From positions 682,001 through 746,000 of the forward strand of contig NZ_NOXW01000021.1 of the NCBI RefSeq assembly GCF_002251855.1: a stretch of 64,000 bases of DNA, given 5' to 3'. Within the stretch, counting starts at the first letter, position 1. Every line of letters begins with the position of its first letter. This DNA comes from Rhodoferax sp. TH121. GTDB taxonomy: Bacteria > Pseudomonadota > Gammaproteobacteria > Burkholderiales > Burkholderiaceae_C. The notes under the pieces are model-generated. The model did not search any database. It was not told the DNA's origin and saw nothing but the letters and a program-made list of their open reading frames with translations. The position numbers and the translations under genes are program-made. Below, piece after piece: positions 39,232 to 48,534 of this stretch.

Positions 39232-39969
39232 GTGAGCTGGACCGACCTGGAACGCTCTTCCCAGGCCAACTTGGGGCTGGGCTCGGCCTTGGCCTTTGTA
39301 GCCGGGGCGACGAATGCGGGCGGTTTTCTGGCGGTAGGAACCTACACCTCACACATGACGGGTGTGGTGTCTTCGGTGGCCGACTATCTGGTGCTCGGGC
39401 AATGGTCCTTGGTGCTGGTGGGGTTGTGTTCGCTGGGGTCCTTTTTGGCCGGCGCCATGACCACCGCCTGGATGGTGAACTGGAGCCTGCTACGCAAGCT
39501 GCGCAGCGCCTTTGGCCGGCCGCTGCTGCTGGAGGCGATTCTTCTGCTGTGTTTTGGGGTGTTTGGCTCGGCGGCGGAAGCCAAGTTCTGGTTTTTCGAG
39601 CCGCTCACCATCGTATTGCTGTGCTTCCTGATGGGCCTGCAAAACGCGGTGGTCACCAAAATTTCCAAGGCCGAGATCCGCACCACCCACCTGACCGGGC
39701 TGGTGACGGACTTGGGCATTGAGCTGGGCAAGCTGGTCTACATCAACGGCCACACGGAAACCCCGGTGCGCGCCAATCGCGAGCGCCTGCGCGTGCAGCT
39801 ACGGATGGTGGCCTGTTTTTTTGGCGGTGCGCTGGTAGGGGCCATGGGCTTTAAATGGGTGGGCTACAGCACCACCGTCCCACTGGCCCTGATCCTGATG
39901 GCGCTGGTCTGGCGCCCCCTATGGGCAGACTACCAAGCTTGGCGTGCGCGCCAGGCGCATTCCGGCTAA
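39232..39969 (+). CDS. YoaK/DUF1275 family membrane protein
   Basis: 245 residues with six hydrophobic helices. LAFVAGATNAGGFLAVGTYTSHMTG at the start, LLCFLMGLQNAVVTKIS.AEIRTTHLTG in the middle and a conserved THLTG..TDLG motif match DUF1275. Members are thought to be transporters of unknown substrate. The GTG start has no strong ribosome site. Its last four bases overlap the 3' end of the convergent receiver-domain gene. Confidence 0.82.
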   Translation: MSWTDLERSSQANLGLGSALAFVAGATNAGGFLAVGTYTSHMTGVVSSVADYLVLGQWSLVLVGLCSLGSFLAGAMTTAWMVNWSLLRKLRSAFGRPLLLEAILLLCFGVFGSAAEAKFWFFEPLTIVLLCFLMGLQNAVVTKISKAEIRTTHLTGLVTDLGIELGKLVYINGHTETPVRANRERLRVQLRMVACFFGGALVGAMGFKWVGYSTTVPLALILMALVWRPLWADYQAWRARQAHSG

Positions 39970-40556
39970 AGTTTGGTGAGTTTGGTGGCGGGCACCATGC
40001 CTGGCGTGCCCTGCAGGTGCACCACCAGCTCACCCTGGCGAAAAATCACATCCTTCACGGTCTCGTACCGCCCTTGGTAAAGCACGGCGTCCCCCGCCTT
40101 GAATTTGGGCAGGGGAGGCAGCGTCAGGCGCGACGAGCTGGGCTTGAGTTTGTGTGCCACCTGGGGGTGTACTGCCGCCATCTGCTCCAGGGCCTTGGCC
40201 ACGGCTGCTTTGATATCGGTCGCGGCAAAGGGTTTGGCCAAATGAAAGAGTGCCCCCGCGCGCTGGGCCTGTTCTTCCAGGGTCGGGCTCATGTGGGCAC
40301 TCATCAGTGCGAATTGGCACTGTGCGTTCAGCATCCGCAGGGATTGGAACAAGGCAAGACCATTGACGGATTCTTTGGAGTAGCAATCCGTCAGCAGCAA
40401 ATGCGGTTGGTGTTCGGCAGCCAACTCCAGTGCTGCGTGGGGGGTACTGGTGGTTTTGATCCAGGACGGCTCAAAGCCATATCCTTCAAGGAGCTGTCGT
40501 AAAAAGGTCTGGATGGCGGGGCTGCTGTCGGCCACCAAAAAATGGATCGCGGGCAC
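39966..40556 (-). CDS. receiver-domain protein with a short unknown C-terminal domain
   Basis: 196 residues. Receiver domain 1-125 with acidic Asp10, phosphoacceptor-position Asp57 (LLLTDCYS), Ser86 (LMSAH) and Lys108 (LAKPF), so it should be phosphorylatable. The normal second acidic residue next to Asp10 is Ser. Residues 140-196 (LPKFKAGDAVLYQGRYETVKDVIF..GELVVHLQG) look like a small beta-barrel of SH3 or KOW type and are not a DNA-binding output domain that I recognise. No histidine kinase is adjacent. Confidence 0.75.
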   Translation of the reverse strand: MPAIHFLVADSSPAIQTFLRQLLEGYGFEPSWIKTTSTPHAALELAAEHQPHLLLTDCYSKESVNGLALFQSLRMLNAQCQFALMSAHMSPTLEEQAQRAGALFHLAKPFAATDIKAAVAKALEQMAAVHPQVAHKLKPSSSRLTLPPLPKFKAGDAVLYQGRYETVKDVIFRQGELVVHLQGTPGMVPATKLTKL

Positions 40557-40674
40557 GGACGTCGAGGGAATCGCTCAAGGGCCTGGGGGCAAAGTCCCAA
40601 AACCCACAGTCATGGATAACCCTAAGCATAATGGTGCCCGCTGCGGAAACTGTCCGCCCATGGAAAGAATTTTG

Positions 40675-41322
40675 ATGTACTCCACTCTAAAAATCGACTT
40701 TGTCTCCGATGTCTCTTGCCCTTGGTGTGCCATTGGGCTGCAAAGCTTGCAAACCGCCTTGCAGCGGCTGGAGGGCGAGGTCCAGGCGGACATCCATTTC
40801 CAGCCCTTTGAGTTGAACCCCACGATGGTCCCTGAGGGTGAGGACATCACCGAACACCTGCACAAAAAGTACGGCTCCACCCCCGAGCAAGCCGCCGCAG
40901 CGCGTGAAAACATCCGCCAGCGTGGGGAGGCCCTGGGCTTTACCTTCAACATGGACAAACGGGGCCGCATCTACAACACCTTCGACGCACACCGCCTGCT
41001 CCATTGGGCAGAGACTTCGGGCCAGCAACTGGCACTCAAGAAAGCGTTGTTTGCGGCGTACTTCACCCACGGCGAAGACCCCAGCAACCACGAGGTACTG
41101 TTGCGCGCAGTGCGGGCTGCCGACCTCGATGTGGATGAGGCGCAGCGTGTGCTGGCGTCCAACGACTACGCCGATGAGGTGCGTGAGCAGGAACAGTTCT
41201 ACCTGGACCAAGGCATCCACTCGGTGCCCGCAGTGGTCATCAACGACCGCCATCTGATTTCAGGCGGCCAGCCGCCTGAGGTGTTTGAGCAGGCGCTGCG
41301 CCAGATCGCTGCGCAGGGTTGA
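40675..41322 (+). CDS. DsbA family oxidoreductase (FrnE-like)
   Basis: 215 residues. Active-site CPWC at residues 15-18 in a thioredoxin fold with the long helical insertion of the 2-hydroxychromene isomerase/FrnE group (FQPFELNPTMVPEGEDI, RIYNTFDAHRLLHWA, GIHSVPAVVINDRHLISGGQP). No signal peptide, so it is cytoplasmic. The ATG at 40675 follows a GGAAAG site; another ATG 15 bases earlier is in frame. The phoD gene starts just after its stop. Confidence 0.87.
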   Translation: MYSTLKIDFVSDVSCPWCAIGLQSLQTALQRLEGEVQADIHFQPFELNPTMVPEGEDITEHLHKKYGSTPEQAAAARENIRQRGEALGFTFNMDKRGRIYNTFDAHRLLHWAETSGQQLALKKALFAAYFTHGEDPSNHEVLLRAVRAADLDVDEAQRVLASNDYADEVREQEQFYLDQGIHSVPAVVINDRHLISGGQPPEVFEQALRQIAAQG

Positions 41323-41333
41323 GCGAAGCCCCC

Positions 41334-42893
41334 ATGGCCGACCGCCGGCAGCTCTTGGGCTGGGCCCTTGCAAGCGCCAGCTCCCTGTGGCTGCCGCGCA
41401 GCGTCTGGAGTCGCATCAAAGTGGACAGCAACCCGTTTGCTCTGGGCGTGGCCAGCGGGTCGCCTACCCATGACGCTGTGGTGTTGTGGACCCGGCTGGT
41501 CACGGAACAGGCACCCTGGCTTGAACCTGTCACCGTGCGCTGGGAGCTGGCCCATGATGACCAATTCCAGCGTCTGGTGCAGTCGGGTCGAGCCCAAGCA
41601 CTGCCCGCGTTGGGGCATTCGGTGCACGTGGAGGTGCAGGGTCTGGAGCCTGACCGGTGGTACCACTACCGCTTTATGGTCGGTGCGGCTGTCAGCACGG
41701 TGGGCCGCACGCGCACCTTCCCGGCACCGGGCGCTGCCGCCCAAAAGTTGCGTTTGGCCTATGCATCGTGCCAGCACTGGGAGCATGGCCACTACAGCGC
41801 CTACCGCCACATGCAGGCCGAGCCGCTGGATGCGGTGATGTTTCTGGGCGACTACATCTATGAATACGGTGGCAGCAGCAAGGCGGTGCGCCCGGTATCC
41901 GCCGCGGCCACCCTCACGCTGGACGACTACCGCGCCCGCTACGCCCTCTACAAAAGCGACCCGCACCTGCAAGGCATGCACGCGGCCTGCCCCTGGCTGC
42001 TGACCTGGGACGACCACGAGGTGCAAAACGACTATGCCAGCAGCATGCAAGGCAGTCGAGGGCCCGAGGGCATTGACTTTGCCGCCCGCCGTACGGCCGC
42101 CTACCAGGCGTACTACGAACACATGCCATTGCGTGCTTCGGCGTTGGGGCGGGCGTTGAACGGCGTGTGGGGTGCCAACCGCGAATTGCGCCTGTATGAC
42201 CGCGTGTCCTTTGGCAGCTTGGCCACTTTGCACCTGCTGGACAACCGCCAGTACCGCGACCCCCACGCCTGCACCAAAGGCGGCGGTCCGGGTTCCAGCA
42301 CGGTCAACCCTGCCAGTTGCGCCGCCCTGGCCGACCCACGTCGCACGCTGTTGGGCGCTGCACAAGAGCGTTGGCTAGAGCAGTCCTTGGCCGCAGGCGG
42401 CGGGCAATGGACGGTGCTGGGCCAGCAAACTGTAGTTGGCCAGCGGGATTTCAAGCCCGGCGATGGGCTCAGTGTGTCCAACGATGGCTGGGACGGCTAC
42501 GCCGCCGCCCGCACGCGTCTGACCGACGCGCTGCAGCACCACCGCGTCAGCAACCCGGTGTTTTTGGGGGGTGATGTGCATTCCAACTGGGTAGGTCACG
42601 TGAAGGCCGACTACGCGCGGCCCCAGAGCAAGGCCGTGGGCGTGGAGTTTTGTGGCACCAGCATTACCTCACGCGGAGGCACCAATGATGGTTTGCCCGA
42701 CACCTTGGCAGAGAACCCGCACTTTGTGTTTGCCGACCGTGAACGCCGAGGGTATGGCGTGGCGGAGTTCACGCCCAAGGGCCTGAGCGTTGCCCTGCGG
42801 GCGGTGGACGATGTCACGCGGGCCGATTCTGGCGTACAAACCCTCGCTGCATTTGCCGTGGAGCCGGGCCAGGCGGTGGTGCACCGGGTCTGA
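41334..42893 (+). CDS. phoD: PhoD family alkaline phosphatase/phosphodiesterase
   Basis: 519 residues. The N-terminus (MADRRQLLGWALASASSLWL) resembles a Tat signal with a twin arginine. The domain shows NPFALGVASGSPTHDAVVLWTRL, then metal-site segments YASCQHWEHG, FLGDYIYEYG and LTWDDHEVQNDYA, and a C-terminal VFLGGDVHSNW. It hydrolyses phosphomono- or diesters in the periplasm using Fe and Ca in known members. No Pho box is evident; the gene follows the DsbA-like gene too closely for its own promoter. Confidence 0.92.
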   Translation: MADRRQLLGWALASASSLWLPRSVWSRIKVDSNPFALGVASGSPTHDAVVLWTRLVTEQAPWLEPVTVRWELAHDDQFQRLVQSGRAQALPALGHSVHVEVQGLEPDRWYHYRFMVGAAVSTVGRTRTFPAPGAAAQKLRLAYASCQHWEHGHYSAYRHMQAEPLDAVMFLGDYIYEYGGSSKAVRPVSAAATLTLDDYRARYALYKSDPHLQGMHAACPWLLTWDDHEVQNDYASSMQGSRGPEGIDFAARRTAAYQAYYEHMPLRASALGRALNGVWGANRELRLYDRVSFGSLATLHLLDNRQYRDPHACTKGGGPGSSTVNPASCAALADPRRTLLGAAQERWLEQSLAAGGGQWTVLGQQTVVGQRDFKPGDGLSVSNDGWDGYAAARTRLTDALQHHRVSNPVFLGGDVHSNWVGHVKADYARPQSKAVGVEFCGTSITSRGGTNDGLPDTLAENPHFVFADRERRGYGVAEFTPKGLSVALRAVDDVTRADSGVQTLAAFAVEPGQAVVHRV

Positions 42894-42912
42894 GCGGCGT
42901 GGCTGCCGGGGC

Positions 42913-43635
42913 TTACTGCAGAACCTCGAGCAGGCGGTCCAGCCCGCCTTCGTTGATGGCCACCTGGGCCTGGGCGCGCACAGCGGGTTTGGCACGAAAA
43001 GCCACCGAGAGGCCGGCGGCGCCCATCATGGGCAGGTCGTTGGCGCCGTCACCTACGGCGATGCACTGGGCGGCTTCAATGCCCAGCAGCGAGGCCACTT
43101 CCAGCAGGGTGCGGCGTTTCTCGGCTCCGTCGCAGATGTCGCCCCAGCTTTGCTGCACCAGCCCGCCGGTGAGTACGCCGCAGTTCGGGCCGGAGGCAAT
43201 CTCCAGCACATTGGAGCGGGTGTAGTCGATGCCCAGCAGCCCACGCACGTGCTCGGCAAAGTAGGTAAAGCCACCGCTGACCAGCAGCACCTTGAGCCCC
43301 GCCTGCTTGCAGGCGGCCACCAGTGCGGCGGCGCCGGGGTTGAGTTGCAGGCGTGTCTGTTTGACAGACTCCAAGTCCGCCACCGTGACGCCTTTGAGCA
43401 GCGCCACCCGGCGGCGCAGGCTGTCCTTGAAATCGGTGATCTCGCCGCGCATGGCGGCCTCGGTGATGGCAGCCACCTCGGCCTTGCGGCCCACAGCATC
43501 GGCAATTTCGTCGATGCACTCGATGTTGATCAACGTCGAGTCCATGTCGAAGGCGATGAGCTTGTAGTCGGAGAGCTTCAGCGCTGCAGGAAGGTTCTGG
43601 ACCACGAGGCCGGGGGCGAGTTCGGTGCTGGACAT
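42913..43635 (-). CDS. serB: phosphoserine phosphatase SerB
   Basis: 240 residues, HAD superfamily. Nucleophile motif AFDMDSTLI near residue 33, LVSGGFTYFAEHV for motif II, and GDGANDLPMMGAAG for motifs III-IV. It completes serine synthesis. The N-terminal ACT-like part is shorter than in E. coli. It lies downstream of mfd on the same strand, separated from it by R1 copy 8. Confidence 0.94.
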   Translation of the reverse strand: MSSTELAPGLVVQNLPAALKLSDYKLIAFDMDSTLINIECIDEIADAVGRKAEVAAITEAAMRGEITDFKDSLRRRVALLKGVTVADLESVKQTRLQLNPGAAALVAACKQAGLKVLLVSGGFTYFAEHVRGLLGIDYTRSNVLEIASGPNCGVLTGGLVQQSWGDICDGAEKRRTLLEVASLLGIEAAQCIAVGDGANDLPMMGAAGLSVAFRAKPAVRAQAQVAINEGGLDRLLEVLQ

Positions 43636-43641
43636 GAATTT

Positions 43642-43697
43642 TGCTATTATTTCAGGAGCTGCTTGCGCAATATCTACGTGGTCTAGAGGCCAATTTT
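43642..43697 (+). repeat. dispersed repeat R1, copy 8 (mfd-serB spacer)
   Basis: GCTATTATTTCAGGAGCTGC, then TTGCGCAATATCTACGTGG and TCTAGAGGCCAATTTT. Closest to the consensus. It fills nearly the whole 70-base spacer just before the serB start. Confidence 0.85.
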
Positions 43698-43705
43698 ATG
43701 CGGAA

Positions 43706-46700
43706 CTAGGCAGGTGTTGCGGCCAGCGGCTGGCCCAGGTTCTTCAGAATGTCGCGCACCATCTGCGCCCGGTCCTTCACCTCCAGCAGCTCGCGCTCAA
43801 TACGCAGCTTCTCGTTGCCTGCCAGCTTGATGTGCTTGTTTTTCTGGATCAGCGCGATGATTTTCATCGGGTCAATTGGCGGGTCTTTCTTGAAGGTGAT
43901 GGTGATCACACCGGGTGCGGCGTCTACCTTCACCACGCCATAGGGCTTGGCGATCACGCGCAAGCGGTGCACGTCAATCAGCGTCTGCGCCTGGGCCGGC
44001 AGCTTGCCGAAGCGGTCGACGATTTCCTCCAGCAGCCCGTCCACCTGGTCGGTGGTCTTGGCGGTGGCCAACTTCTTGTAGAAGGATAGGCGCAGGTGCA
44101 CATCGCCGCAGTAGTCGTCCGGCAGCAGGGCGGGGGCGTGCAGGTTGATTTCGGTGGTGACGTTGAGCGGGCTTAAGAGGTCCGGCTCCTGGCCGTTCTT
44201 GAGGCAGCGTACCGCCTCGCTCAACATCTCGTTGTAGAGCTGGAAGCCCACTTCCAGCATGTTGCCGCTCTGGTTCTCGCCCAGTACCTCGCCCGCGCCG
44301 CGGATCTCCAGGTCGTGCATGGCCAGATAGAAGCCGCTGCCCAGTTCCTCCATCTGCTGGATCGCATCCAGCCGCTGCTGGGCCTGCTTGGTCAGGCCTT
44401 CAATGTCGGGCACCATCAAATAGGCATAGGCTTGGTGGTGGCTGCGGCCCACGCGCCCGCGCAACTGGTGCAGCTGGGCCAGGCCAAACTTGTCGGCACG
44501 GCTCATCACGATGGTGTTGGCACTGGGCACATCGATGCCGGTCTCAATAATGGTGGAGCACAGCAGCAGGTTGAAGCGCTGGGCCACAAAGTCGCGCATC
44601 ACGGCTTCCAGCTGGCGCTCGGGCATCTGGCCGTGGGCCACAGCAATGCGGGCCTCGGGCAGCAGCTCTTCGAGCTTCTGGCGCCGATTTTCGATGGTTT
44701 CCACCTCGTTGTGCAGAAAGTAGACCTGGCCGCCTCGCTTGAGTTCGCGCAGCACGGCTTCGCGGATCACGCCATTACCCTCGGAACGTACAAAGGTCTT
44801 GATGGCCAAGCGGCGCTGTGGTGCGGTGGCAATCACGCTGAGGTCGCGCAGGCCTTCCAGCGCCATGCCCAAAGTGCGTGGGATGGGCGTAGCGGTGAGC
44901 GTGAGCACGTCCACCTCGGCGCGCAGGGCCTTCATCTGCTCCTTGTGGCGTACGCCAAAGCGGTGCTCCTCGTCGATGATGAGCAGGCCCAGGTTGGCGA
45001 ACTTGGTGTCCTGGCTCAACAGCTTGTGTGTGCCCACCACAATGTCCACGGTGCCGTCGGCCACACCTTTCATGGCGGCGGTGATTTCCTTGGCACTGCG
45101 GAAGCGGCTCATCTCGGCTATCTTGACCGGCCACTTGCTGAAACGGTCCACCAAGGTTTGGTAGTGCTGCTCGGCCAGCAGCGTGGTGGGTGCCAAAAAG
45201 GCCACTTGCTTGCCGCCTGTCACCGCCACAAAGGCCGCGCGCAGGGCGACTTCGGTCTTGCCAAAGCCCACATCGCCGCAGACCAGCCGGTCCATGGGGC
45301 GGGGGGAAATCATGTCCTGGATGACGCAATGGATGGCGGCCTTTTGGTCCGCCGTTTCCTCGAAACCAAAGTCGTTGGCGAACTGCTCGTAGTCACCAGG
45401 GCTGTAGCGGAAGGCATGTCCCTCGCGCGCGGCACGGCGTGCGTAGATATTGAGCAGCTCGGCCGCGCTGTCACGCACTTGCTCCGCAGCCTTGCGCTTG
45501 GCTTTCTCCCACTGGCCGCTGCCCAGACGGTGCAGCGGGGCCTCGTCGGCACTTACGCCGGTGTAGCGGCTGATCAGTTGCAGCTGGCTCACCGGCACAT
45601 AGAGGGTCGCCTTGTCAGCATATTCCAGGTGCAAAAACTCCTGCAACTCGGGTTCACCGGCGGCGTTCTTGTTGCCCATGTCCATGTGCATCAGGCCGCG
45701 GTAGCGGCCGATGCCGTGGGCGCTGTGCACTACGGGGTCGCCGATGTTGAGTTCAGAGAGGTCCTTGATCAAGGCCTCCACATCGCTAACCTGCTCCTGC
45801 TTCTTGCGCCGGCGCGTGGTGGGCCCGGTGGCAAACAGCTCGGTCTCGGTGATGAGATCGATGCCCATCTCCAGCCAGCTGAAGCCCACCGTCAGGCCAG
45901 CCGTGGCAATGCCGTATTTTTCGTCGCTGGCCAGAAACTCCTGCAGCGAGTCAAACGCGGGCGGCGAGATGCCGCTGGCGCGCACAAAGTCCAGCAGGCT
46001 CTCGCGCCGGCCATCGCTCTCGGCCAGCACCAGGATGCGGTGCTGGGTGTTGCGGGCGTGGGTCTTCAGGCGTGCCAGCGGGTCCTCGGTGCCGCGCTCT
46101 ACCGACAGCGCAGGCAGGCCGGAAAACTCCACAAAGGCGTCGCCTTCGCCCGCCGCGCGAATGGCCAGTTGCGCGTGCGCATTGGCGCGGGCATAAAACT
46201 GCTCGGTGCCCAGGAACAGCGACTCTGGCGGCAGCGCGGGGCGATCGGGGTCCCCTTGCACTAGGCGGTAGCGGTCTTTGGTGTCTTGCCAGAAGCGCTG
46301 GAAGGCGGGCTCCAGATCGCCATGCAGCACTACGGTGGCGTCTGCACCCACGTAGTCAAACACCGTGGCGGTCTCTTCAAAGAACAGCGGCAGGTAGTAC
46401 TCGATACCCGCGGTGGCTACACCGTTGCCGATGTCCTTGTAGATGCGGCTCTTGGTCGGGTCGCCATCCAGCAGTTCACGCCAGCGGCTGCGGAACTTGG
46501 CGCGCGCCTCGTCGTCCATGGGGAACTCGCGGCCGGGCAAGAGGCGCACCTCCGGCACCGGGTAGAGGCTGCGCTGGCTGTCGGGGTCGAAGGTGCGGAT
46601 GCTGTCGATCTCGTCGTCAAACAGGTCCACACGGTAGGGCACCGGGCTGCCCATGGGGAAGAGGTCGATGAGCCCGCCGCGCACCGCGTATTCACCGGGG

Positions 46701-47182
46701 CTGACCACCTGCGTCACATGGCTGTAGCCCGCCAAGGTGAGCTGGCTCTTGAGCTTGGCCTCGTCCAGCTTCTGCTTGACCTTGAATTCGAAGGTGTAGC
46801 CGGCCAAAAAGCTGGGCGGCGCCAGGCGGTACAGCGCGGTAGTGGCGGGCACGATCACGACGTCGGCCCCGGTTTCCTTGTCGCGCTGGCTAATGCGCCA
46901 CAGGGTGGCCAAGCGCTCGCTGATCAGGTCCTGGTGGGGCGAAAAGGTGTCGTAGGGCAGGGTTTCCCAGTCGGGAAACAGGGCGCAGCGCAGCGTGGGG
47001 GCAAAAAACGCGATCTCTTCCAGCAGGCGCTGGGCATCGGCGGCGTTGGCCGTGACCACCGTCATGGGGCGGCCGGTGGCCTTTTCGCGTTCGCCCAAGC
47101 GGGCCAGGAGCAGGGCGTCGGCCGAGCCGGCGGGGCGGGGCAGGGTGAAGCGCTTGCCCGAGGTAAGTTTAGGTAAATCCAT
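43706..47182 (-). CDS. mfd: transcription-repair coupling factor Mfd
   Basis: 1158 residues, full length. UvrB-like N-terminal domains; RNA-polymerase interaction domain around GDPVVHSAHGIGRYRGL; helicase motifs GDVGFGKTEVALRAAF (Walker A), IIDEEHRFGV (DEEH box), TLTATPIPRTL and the TRG region QLHQLRGRVGRSHHQAY; C-terminal domain with FGKLPAQAQTLIDV. It removes RNA polymerase stalled at lesions and recruits UvrA. Divergent from ispD with only a 32-base gap. Confidence 0.97.
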   Translation of the reverse strand: MDLPKLTSGKRFTLPRPAGSADALLLARLGEREKATGRPMTVVTANAADAQRLLEEIAFFAPTLRCALFPDWETLPYDTFSPHQDLISERLATLWRISQRDKETGADVVIVPATTALYRLAPPSFLAGYTFEFKVKQKLDEAKLKSQLTLAGYSHVTQVVSPGEYAVRGGLIDLFPMGSPVPYRVDLFDDEIDSIRTFDPDSQRSLYPVPEVRLLPGREFPMDDEARAKFRSRWRELLDGDPTKSRIYKDIGNGVATAGIEYYLPLFFEETATVFDYVGADATVVLHGDLEPAFQRFWQDTKDRYRLVQGDPDRPALPPESLFLGTEQFYARANAHAQLAIRAAGEGDAFVEFSGLPALSVERGTEDPLARLKTHARNTQHRILVLAESDGRRESLLDFVRASGISPPAFDSLQEFLASDEKYGIATAGLTVGFSWLEMGIDLITETELFATGPTTRRRKKQEQVSDVEALIKDLSELNIGDPVVHSAHGIGRYRGLMHMDMGNKNAAGEPELQEFLHLEYADKATLYVPVSQLQLISRYTGVSADEAPLHRLGSGQWEKAKRKAAEQVRDSAAELLNIYARRAAREGHAFRYSPGDYEQFANDFGFEETADQKAAIHCVIQDMISPRPMDRLVCGDVGFGKTEVALRAAFVAVTGGKQVAFLAPTTLLAEQHYQTLVDRFSKWPVKIAEMSRFRSAKEITAAMKGVADGTVDIVVGTHKLLSQDTKFANLGLLIIDEEHRFGVRHKEQMKALRAEVDVLTLTATPIPRTLGMALEGLRDLSVIATAPQRRLAIKTFVRSEGNGVIREAVLRELKRGGQVYFLHNEVETIENRRQKLEELLPEARIAVAHGQMPERQLEAVMRDFVAQRFNLLLCSTIIETGIDVPSANTIVMSRADKFGLAQLHQLRGRVGRSHHQAYAYLMVPDIEGLTKQAQQRLDAIQQMEELGSGFYLAMHDLEIRGAGEVLGENQSGNMLEVGFQLYNEMLSEAVRCLKNGQEPDLLSPLNVTTEINLHAPALLPDDYCGDVHLRLSFYKKLATAKTTDQVDGLLEEIVDRFGKLPAQAQTLIDVHRLRVIAKPYGVVKVDAAPGVITITFKKDPPIDPMKIIALIQKNKHIKLAGNEKLRIERELLEVKDRAQMVRDILKNLGQPLAATPA

Positions 47183-47214
47183 GGATGGGATCGATTTTAG
47201 AATGGCCCACCCTT

Positions 47215-47937
47215 ATGAACGGCTCACCCTCCCAAACTCTTTGCGCCCCCGGGGCATCCCATTCTCGCCTGTGGGCGCTGGTGCCGTGTGCCGGCAGTGG
47301 CGCGCGCGCGCAGGCGGCGGGCCCCAAGCAGTACGCGCCCGTGGCAGGGCAGCCCATGGTGTTGCACACGCTCGCTGCATTGCAGGGTGTGCGCCGTTTG
47401 GCTGGCACGCTGGTGGTGGTGTCTGCCGGTGACACTTTTTTTGACAGGCAGGATGCGGACGTGATGGTCGCTGCATGTGGCGGGGCCACCAGGGCCCAGA
47501 CCGTGGTCAACGGCTTGCATGCTCTGCTGCAGCGGGGCGCGCAGGCCGATGACTGGGTGTTGGTGCACGACGCAGCGCGCTGCCTGGTCACCCCGGCGCA
47601 GATCGACGGATTGATCGAAGCCTGTCTGGATGACCCTGTGGGCGGCCTGCTGGCACTCAAGCTACCCGACACTTTGAAGCAGGCCGATGGCGACCGCGTA
47701 TCCCGGACAGTGGACCGCAGTGACAAATGGCTGGCCCAGACCCCCCAGATGTTCCGTCTGGCGGCTTTGCAGCAGGCCTTGCAGGCGGCCGGGGATGCTG
47801 TGACCGACGAGTCCAGTGCCATGGAGTTTGTGGGCCTGCAGCCTCGGCTGGTGGAGGGCAGCGCCCAAAACTTCAAGGTCACCTACCCGCAAGACTTCGC
47901 CTTGGCGCAGGCGGTGCTGGCGGCTAGGAAGGCCTAG
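47215..47937 (+). CDS. ispD: 2-C-methyl-D-erythritol 4-phosphate cytidylyltransferase IspD
   Basis: 240 residues. CTP-binding loop LVPCAGSGARAQAAGPKQY near the N-terminus, then VHDAARCLV and WLAQTPQMFR. Third step of the MEP isoprenoid pathway. The ATG at 47215 is preferred to one 30 bases upstream that would overlap the mfd start region; the N-terminus is still about 30 residues longer than in E. coli. R1 copy 9 separates it from ispF. Confidence 0.94.
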   Translation: MNGSPSQTLCAPGASHSRLWALVPCAGSGARAQAAGPKQYAPVAGQPMVLHTLAALQGVRRLAGTLVVVSAGDTFFDRQDADVMVAACGGATRAQTVVNGLHALLQRGAQADDWVLVHDAARCLVTPAQIDGLIEACLDDPVGGLLALKLPDTLKQADGDRVSRTVDRSDKWLAQTPQMFRLAALQQALQAAGDAVTDESSAMEFVGLQPRLVEGSAQNFKVTYPQDFALAQAVLAARKA

Positions 47938-47975
47938 ACGCCGGTTGTCATTTTGCCAGCCAGGGGTATCAGATC

Positions 47976-48030
47976 ACTATGGTTTTGATAGCTGTTCGCG
48001 CAGATCGCACAGGGGTTGGAGGCATATTTT
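47976..48030 (+). repeat. dispersed repeat R1, copy 9 (ispD-ispF spacer)
   Basis: ACTATGGTTTTGATAGC, TGTTCGCGCAGATCGCAC, AGGGGTTGGAGGCATATTTT. It ends 21 bases before the ispF start. Confidence 0.75.
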
Positions 48031-48051
48031 GATGGAAATTGAAGGACAAGC

Positions 48052-48534
48052 ATGACGATTCGTATCGGAGAAGGCTGGGACACCCACCAGCTGGTCGAAG
48101 GCCGCAAGCTGATCTTGGGTGGTATCGACATCCCCCACACCAAAGGCCTGCTGGGCCATTCGGATGCCGACGCCTTGTTGCACGCCATCACCGATGCCCT
48201 CTTGGGTGCTGCGGCCTTGGGTGATATTGGCAAGCACTTTCCCGACACGGATGCCCAGTACCTAGGCGCAGATTCGGCGCTGCTGCTGGCCAAGGTGGCG
48301 GCCGACATTCGTGCCCTGGGTTACGCCATTGGCAATGTGGACAGCACCATCATTGCTCAGGCACCCAAGCTGGCACCCTACATCGTGCCCATGCGGGAAC
48401 GCATTGCCGCCGTGCTGGGAGTGGCGGTGGAACAGGTCAATGTGAAAGCCAAAACCGCCGAAAAAATGGGGCCGGTCGGCGAAGGCCGGGCCATGGAAGC
48501 ACGCGCCGTGGTGCTGCTGTTTAAAGCCGCGTAG
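48052..48534 (+). CDS. ispF: 2-C-methyl-D-erythritol 2,4-cyclodiphosphate synthase IspF
   Basis: 160 residues. Metal ligands Asp10 and His12 in GEGWDTHQL, then [34 protein letters not shown] and KAKTAEKMG; all expected for IspF. Fifth step of the MEP pathway. It partners ispD. The last 14 bases overlap the 3' end of the convergent sensor kinase gene. Confidence 0.96.
   Translation: MTIRIGEGWDTHQLVEGRKLILGGIDIPHTKGLLGHSDADALLHAITDALLGAAALGDIGKHFPDTDAQYLGADSALLLAKVAADIRALGYAIGNVDSTIIAQAPKLAPYIVPMRERIAAVLGVAVEQVNVKAKTAEKMGPVGEGRAMEARAVVLLFKAA

Noticed and set aside
44315..46264. 649-codon open frame on the plus strand opposite mfd
   Set aside because: mfd is certain over its full length; the antisense translation is low-complexity His/Gln/Ala/Gly-rich and has no ribosome site.
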